Below are positions 60,168 to 64,000 of a DNA stretch of 64,000 nucleotides, in pieces. Position 1 is the stretch's first letter, and every line of letters starts with the position of its first letter. Source of the stretch: JBBDIK01 sp040880465 (GTDB taxonomy: Bacteria > Actinomycetota > UBA4738 > JBBDHU01); assembly GCA_040880465.1 (NCBI GenBank), contig JBBDIK010000005.1, positions 1-64,000 on the forward strand, read 5' to 3'. The position numbers and the translations under genes are program-made. A model generated the notes under the pieces. It saw nothing but the letters and a program-made list of their open reading frames with translations, was not told the origin of the DNA and searched no databases.

Positions 60168-62123
60168 TTATTGCAGTTCGCGGGGGAGGGTTCGGTCCCA
60201 GGAACGGGAGAGCTTCACCTCGTCGTTCTCGCGCACCTCGAGTTCCAGATGCAGGGTGTACGTCTCGGCGTCGCTGACCATCGTGAGTTTGGAGGCGTTG
60301 GTTACCGTGACCTCTGGCCAGGTGATGGACATGGAGTACGTCGCGTCCAGCCGCGAGGCCCCGGGGTCGGTGGTCGAGACCCGAAGCGTTCCTCGGCTGT
60401 GGTCGACCATCTGCAGGGGGTCACCTGATGTCGGCTCGATGTAGCCGTAGTCGACCGTGATGCGTCGTTCGCGGGCGAGGACATCATGTTCCAGTTGCCA
60501 CACGACCGGGTTCGAGGGCCCGTGAGAGTCCATCGCGCCTCCCTTCGAGTCGCTGCCCTGCGCGGGGTGGAAGGAGGGAGGCTCGCCCAACCGGCCCCCT
60601 TCCAAGACCGGCAGCGACAGGGAAGACTCGTCGCGTTCGATGGTGAGCGTGCCGGGGAGCGGCGGCGACCAACTCGACGGCCAGTCGGACGTGGCGATCG
60701 AGAGCCGGATCGTGTGACCGGGCTCGAAGATCCACGATGTCGCGTCCAACTCGATCGGCACGGTGTACGCCTCGCCGGGCTCAAGCGGTTTCGGGTCGGC
60801 ATGCGAGTCACGGTGGGTGAGGTTCAACAGTCCCCGGGACACGAGCATCGACGTTCCGTCCGGTGCGACGTCACAGACCTTCGCGGACAGGTACGTCACC
60901 GGCACCGACGACCGGACGGTCGCCTGGAGCTTCGGGTGGCCGAGGATCCCGAACTCTTCTTCGACCGGCCACTCGTAGGTCAAGGAGAGTGCGTCGTCGA
61001 GCCGCTGGTCCATCGGCGTTCCCCACGGCATCGTGGCGGCGCACCAGATCGAACCGTAGAACCCGACGTCGCCGCGGATCGGGAACTCGTCCGAGCCCGC
61101 GCCGAGCGACAGTTCGCGTTCCGCCGTCCGTGCCGGAGGCCACACCGGCTCGCCCCACCATTCGCCGTTGTGGATCGCGAGGTCCGGTTCCGGGGTCGTC
61201 GCCCGGCGCATGAACGCGCGGACCTTCGGCCAGCTCGCCGCGGGTGAGGATTCGTCCTCCTTGAGCCAGCGGTCCCACCACGCGATCATCTCCGGAACAT
61301 GGTCGATGTGCGGCCCGGGGATCGAGGTGTTCGGGTCCATGTGGCTCCACGGTCCGGCAAGCACGTGTGACGGGACCTCGAGGTTCTCGATCGTCCGGAA
61401 CGCCATGTTGTGGTACCCGTCGGCCCAGCCGGCGATCACCATGACGGGGCAAGCGATCGAGGAGTAGTCGGTCTTGAGCGAGCCCTGGAGCCAGTAGTCG
61501 GACTCGCTCTGTTCCTCGCGCCACTTGATGACCCACGGCACGATCCCGTCCAAGCGCCGCTGCCACTCGTCGCGCCAGCCCTCGCCGTACACGTGGGGGG
61601 CCGGCGGCAGCGCGTTCAGCGCCACCATGTAGTGCGGGTAGTCGACGAGGTCGATCCCGCGATTCACGCCGCCGCCGTAGTGCACGTCGTCGGTGTAGCG
61701 TGAGTCGGTCGCGAAGATCGAGATGATCGCCTTCAGCGCCGGCGGCCGGCGCATCGCGACCTGGAGCGAGTTGAACCCGGAGTAGCTGGTCCCGAACATC
61801 CCGACGGCGCCGTTGGACCAGTCCTGCGACGCGAGCCACTCGATGACCTCGCACAGATCCTGTTGTTCGAGGGGGAGGTACTCGTCCTCGGCGATGCCCT
61901 CGGACGAGCCGGTCCCGCGAACGTCGACCCGGCAGACGACGTACCCACCCTCATCCCGGAGGCGCCGGTATTCGGCCTCGTAGTAGTTGGTGATGTCGTC
62001 CTTGCGGTACGGGAGCGCCTCAAGGACCGCGGGGAACGGGCCGTCCCCGTCGGGGAGGTACAGCTTGGCGGAGAGGCGGATGCCGTCGGAGACGGGGATG
62101 AAGACCAGCTGTTCGGTGGGCAC
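60168..62123 (-). CDS. CocE/NonD family hydrolase (X-Pro dipeptidyl-peptidase type)
   Basis: 651 aa. An N-terminal alpha/beta hydrolase has VDVRGTGSSEG and nucleophile Ser113 in GMFGTSYSGFNSL. Likely Asp and His of the triad are around VIAGWADGYHNM and AGPWSHMDP. A C-terminal jelly-roll beta-domain follows (about 400-560), as in cocaine esterase and X-Pro dipeptidyl-peptidases, plus an extra C-terminal part of about 100 residues. No signal peptide. It cleaves an ester or amide of unknown identity. Leaderless start at GTG 62123. Confidence 0.86.
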   Translation of the reverse strand: MPTEQLVFIPVSDGIRLSAKLYLPDGDGPFPAVLEALPYRKDDITNYYEAEYRRLRDEGGYVVCRVDVRGTGSSEGIAEDEYLPLEQQDLCEVIEWLASQDWSNGAVGMFGTSYSGFNSLQVAMRRPPALKAIISIFATDSRYTDDVHYGGGVNRGIDLVDYPHYMVALNALPPAPHVYGEGWRDEWQRRLDGIVPWVIKWREEQSESDYWLQGSLKTDYSSIACPVMVIAGWADGYHNMAFRTIENLEVPSHVLAGPWSHMDPNTSIPGPHIDHVPEMIAWWDRWLKEDESSPAASWPKVRAFMRRATTPEPDLAIHNGEWWGEPVWPPARTAERELSLGAGSDEFPIRGDVGFYGSIWCAATMPWGTPMDQRLDDALSLTYEWPVEEEFGILGHPKLQATVRSSVPVTYLSAKVCDVAPDGTSMLVSRGLLNLTHRDSHADPKPLEPGEAYTVPIELDATSWIFEPGHTIRLSIATSDWPSSWSPPLPGTLTIERDESSLSLPVLEGGRLGEPPSFHPAQGSDSKGGAMDSHGPSNPVVWQLEHDVLARERRITVDYGYIEPTSGDPLQMVDHSRGTLRVSTTDPGASRLDATYSMSITWPEVTVTNASKLTMVSDAETYTLHLELEVRENDEVKLSRSWDRTLPRELQ

Positions 62124-62132
62124 GGCGCAGGA

Positions 62133-62138
62133 ATCCTA
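62133..62138 (-). promoter_or_regulatory. Leaderless -10 box of the CocE-type hydrolase gene
   Basis: TAGGAT on the minus strand, 9 nt before GTG 62123. Confidence 0.45.
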
Positions 62139-62166
62139 ATCGCCCGCCGCCGGTGGCTGCCATCGC

Positions 62167-62185
62167 CGGTCTGACCGATGGTCAG
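62167..62185. promoter_or_regulatory. Overlapping palindromes upstream of the CocE-type hydrolase gene
   Basis: CGGTC-T-GACCG (62167-62177) overlaps CTGACC-GAT-GGTCAG (62171-62185). These symmetric repeats lie about 30 bp before the -10 box, where an activator or repressor could bind. Confidence 0.35.
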
Positions 62186-62230
62186 CGCCGGGTGGGGGAA
62201 GCCGGATGGACGGGTCGGGTCGGCCCGTGC

Positions 62231-63421
62231 CTAGGAACGCTTGCGGGGCAGGTCAAGGAACGGCAGCGGGACCACCTCGGCGCTCACCTTCCCGCGCTGC
62301 CCCTCGACCGTCCACTCGATCTGCATCGTCGAGCCGACCCGCTCGTGCTCCTTGTCGACCGTGGCAAGCGCGACCATCTTCTTGGCGGTCGGCGACCAGG
62401 TCGTCGACGTCGCGTACCCGATCTGACGGCCACCCTTGTACAGCGGGATCTGATCGCGGACGACCATCGGCGAAACTTCGGGCGCCAGTCCGTGTTCGGC
62501 GAACGCCGCCTCGATGCCGAGCCAGTCGATCTGGATGCCGACCAGTCGCCGCGCCGGTCCGCCGGCCGCTTGTTCGGTTCGGAGCGCGGCTTTGCCGACG
62601 AAGTCATCCTTCGTGAAGTCGACGAAGGAGCCCAGCCCGATCTCGAACGGGGAGTACTCCTGTTCCGCGTTGTGCGCGTGCGCGGCGCTGGTGTACTCGA
62701 CCTCGATCAGGATCAGTCCGGCTTCGACGCGGGTGACGTCGAGTGCGCGGATGCCGACCGGCCGGATCGCGTAGTCGATCCCCGTCTCGAAGAGCGCATC
62801 CCACACGGCCAGGGCGCCATCGGCGGGGATCCACAGTTCGTAGCCGAGGTCGCCGGTGTAGCCGGTCCGCGTGACGTCGAGGTCAACGCCGGCGATGGTG
62901 GCCGGCCGCTGACCGAAGTACGTGACGTCGCTCCAGTCCTGGCCGGTGACGGTCTCGAGTAGGTCACGGGACTTGGGTCCTTGGAGGGCAAGCGCCCCAA
63001 CGCTCTCGGAGACGTCCTCGATCGTGAAGTCCAGGCCGGCGCCGCAGAGCGTGAACCACCGGTAGCAGGGGTCGGCCGAGGTGACGCGGAAGGTGTTCTC
63101 GCCGATCCGCGCGATCGTTCCGTCATCCATCACCTTGCCGCGTTCGTTGCACCACGGCGAGTAGTAGACGCGTCCGACGGCCAGGCGGGTCACGTCGCGG
63201 GTCAGGACCCGGTTCAGGAGAGCCTCGGCGTCGGGGCCCGAGACGATGTACTTGAACAAGGGACTCGCGTCGATGACGCCGACCGCTTCGCGGAGCGCGT
63301 TGTACTCGATGTCGTGGAAGTCGGCGTAGACGGCGGCGGAGAAGTAGCCGGCCCACTCGCCCCAGGCCAACTTCGAGTTCAGCTCGCTCTCTCGCGGAAA
63401 GAACGCGGTTCCGACGCTCAT
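62231..63421 (-). CDS. GcvT-like folate-dependent aminomethyltransferase
   Basis: 396 aa with the GcvT / dimethylglycine-oxidase-type tetrahydrofolate domain. Residues about 40-300: FHDIEYNALREAVGVIDASP, VYYSPWCNERGKVMDDGTI, SVGALALQGPKSRDLLE, RTGYTGDLGYELWIPAD, and ALDVTRVEAGLILIEVEYTS, then a C-terminal barrel. It may be the glycine-cleavage T protein, but no other gcv genes are nearby, so demethylation of another N- or O-methyl substrate is equally possible. ATG 63421 has AAGGAGG upstream. Confidence 0.87.
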   Translation of the reverse strand: MSVGTAFFPRESELNSKLAWGEWAGYFSAAVYADFHDIEYNALREAVGVIDASPLFKYIVSGPDAEALLNRVLTRDVTRLAVGRVYYSPWCNERGKVMDDGTIARIGENTFRVTSADPCYRWFTLCGAGLDFTIEDVSESVGALALQGPKSRDLLETVTGQDWSDVTYFGQRPATIAGVDLDVTRTGYTGDLGYELWIPADGALAVWDALFETGIDYAIRPVGIRALDVTRVEAGLILIEVEYTSAAHAHNAEQEYSPFEIGLGSFVDFTKDDFVGKAALRTEQAAGGPARRLVGIQIDWLGIEAAFAEHGLAPEVSPMVVRDQIPLYKGGRQIGYATSTTWSPTAKKMVALATVDKEHERVGSTMQIEWTVEGQRGKVSAEVVPLPFLDLPRKRS

Positions 63422-63452
63422 TTCGCCTCCTTCATCCGGTTTCCGGTGGGGT

Positions 63453-63458
63453 AGAGTA
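63453..63458 (-). promoter_or_regulatory. -10 candidate of the gcvT-like gene
   Basis: TACTCT on the minus strand, 31 nt before ATG 63421, leaving room for a leader with the AAGGAGG site. Confidence 0.35.
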
Positions 63459-63471
63459 TGCGATATTCGGC

Positions 63472-63486
63472 GGATGGCTGCCATCC
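63472..63486. promoter_or_regulatory. Palindrome in the gcvT-like / FAD oxidoreductase gap
   Basis: GGATGGC-T-GCCATCC, perfect 7-bp arms around one base, just upstream of the minus-strand -10. It is a candidate operator. The rest of the gap to 63637 includes TTGACT at 63503 and no recognised riboswitch. Confidence 0.4.
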
Positions 63487-63637
63487 CCGAAGAAAGTGGG
63501 GATTGACTTTAGGTCAGTCGGGGGATGGTCACCCACCGTTCGGCCCGTCTACCATGGCCGACGTCCCGGACTCGGGTCATGGTGAGCAGGCGGAACTGAC
63601 CGGCGGTCACGGTTCAGACGGTGAAAGGGGAACCACG

Positions 63638-64000
63638 GTGGCGCAGCGATACGACGCGGTGATCATCGGAGGAGGTCACAACGGCCTCATCTCGGCGGCC
63701 TATCTGGCTCGGGCCGGACGCAAGGTCCTGGTCCTCGAGAAGCGACACCTCCTCGGCGGCGCGGCCGTGACCGAGGAGATCGTTCCCGGCTACCGCTTCA
63801 GCGTCTTCTCCTACGTCGTCTCGCTGTTGCGTCCTGAAGTGATCCGCGACCTGGAGCTGCCGAAGCACGGCCTCGAGATCCTGCCGCTCGACGGAACCAT
63901 CACCCCGCTCGAGAACGACTCCGTCTGGCGGGTCAACGATCACGGCAAGACGGTGCGCGAACTCCGTCGCTGGTCGCTGAACGACGCCGAGGCCTACGAG
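63638..64000 (+). CDS. Phytoene-desaturase-type FAD-dependent oxidoreductase (5' part)
   Basis: Runs off the right edge; 121 codons are present. It starts VAQRYDAVIIGGGHNGLIS with the dinucleotide-binding GxGxxG, here GGGHNG, then AAYLARAGRKVLVLEKRHLL and GGAAVTEEIVPGYRFSVFSY. This is the pattern of NAD(P)/FAD proteins of the CrtI/PDS type. GTG 63638 follows GAAAGGGG. It is divergent from the gcvT-like gene. The substrate domain lies outside the window, so the reaction is unknown. Confidence 0.88.
   Translation, partial: MAQRYDAVIIGGGHNGLISAAYLARAGRKVLVLEKRHLLGGAAVTEEIVPGYRFSVFSYVVSLLRPEVIRDLELPKHGLEILPLDGTITPLENDSVWRVNDHGKTVRELRRWSLNDAEAYE

Noticed and set aside
63422..63637. A glycine riboswitch in front of the gcvT-like gene
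   Set aside because: The conserved aptamer core was not found in the minus-strand leader, and the predicted leader is only about 25-30 nt.

Overview
The window is strongly GC-rich, gene-dense, and carries no rRNA, tRNA, CRISPR array or insertion sequence that I can see. Its gene content points to a member of the Actinomycetota, probably a little-studied lineage. The evidence is a DUF3263 protein, an LppX/LprG-like lipoprotein, F420/FMN-type PPOX and luciferase-like oxidoreductases, a DUF6457 protein next to moaA, a LytR C-terminal-domain protein, menaquinone genes, an HrcA/CIRCE-controlled groEL, and many genes that look leaderless (a TAnnnT box 6-10 nt before the start codon, no Shine-Dalgarno). 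No stretch longer than about 300 bases lacks a gene. The largest gaps are about 200-220 bases (7643-7842, 10726-10923, 42821-43035, 63422-63637).

Left part (1-18.9 kb): a truncated GAF protein, an L,D-transpeptidase lipoprotein, glutamate dehydrogenase and two small proteins. A trehalose locus follows, with otsB facing a receiver-treT-otsA group. Then come an AI-2E/PerM-type transporter, a HAD phosphatase, an Rrf2 regulator with a clear promoter/operator, a carbamoyltransferase divergent from acetyl-CoA synthetase plus a cyclic-nucleotide-binding protein, a PPOX flavoprotein, an S9 peptidase and a lipoprotein.

Middle part (18.9-30.9 kb): groEL with CIRCE and a terminator; a larE-NIL-degenerate receiver operon; a secreted NlpC/P60 protein with SLH-like repeats; two adjacent genes with N-terminal zinc ribbons (the second fused to a YjbQ/UPF0047 domain); an isolated GroES-like gene; a PrmC-like methyltransferase with altered motifs; and a molybdenum-cofactor group (moaA, DUF6457, a MogA-XdhC fusion) leading into a sulfatase.

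30.9-41.3 kb is the most striking region: seven tandem, same-strand paralogues of the PF04185 phosphoesterase/phospholipase C family. All are predicted to be exported (four with Sec-type signal peptides, three lipoproteins). Each is preceded by a gap of only 27-51 nt that holds a TAGACT-like -10 box 7-9 nt before the start codon. Each member therefore seems to have its own leaderless promoter. The array ends tail-to-tail against the sulfatase, another alkaline-phosphatase-superfamily enzyme, with a 65-bp overlap.

Right part (41.4-64 kb): a lysine-2,3-aminomutase-family radical SAM enzyme, two methyltransferases, transketolase, a cupredoxin lipoprotein, a small membrane protein and an F420-type LLM oxidoreductase sharing a compact bidirectional promoter, a TetR regulator, a class V aminotransferase, two tandem polysaccharide deacetylases, and a MerR regulator. 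A menaquinone cluster follows (menE, menB, menA, menD, menF; no menC or menH here). The window ends with a small membrane protein, a CocE/NonD hydrolase, a GcvT-like protein and the start of a phytoene-desaturase-type FAD oxidoreductase.
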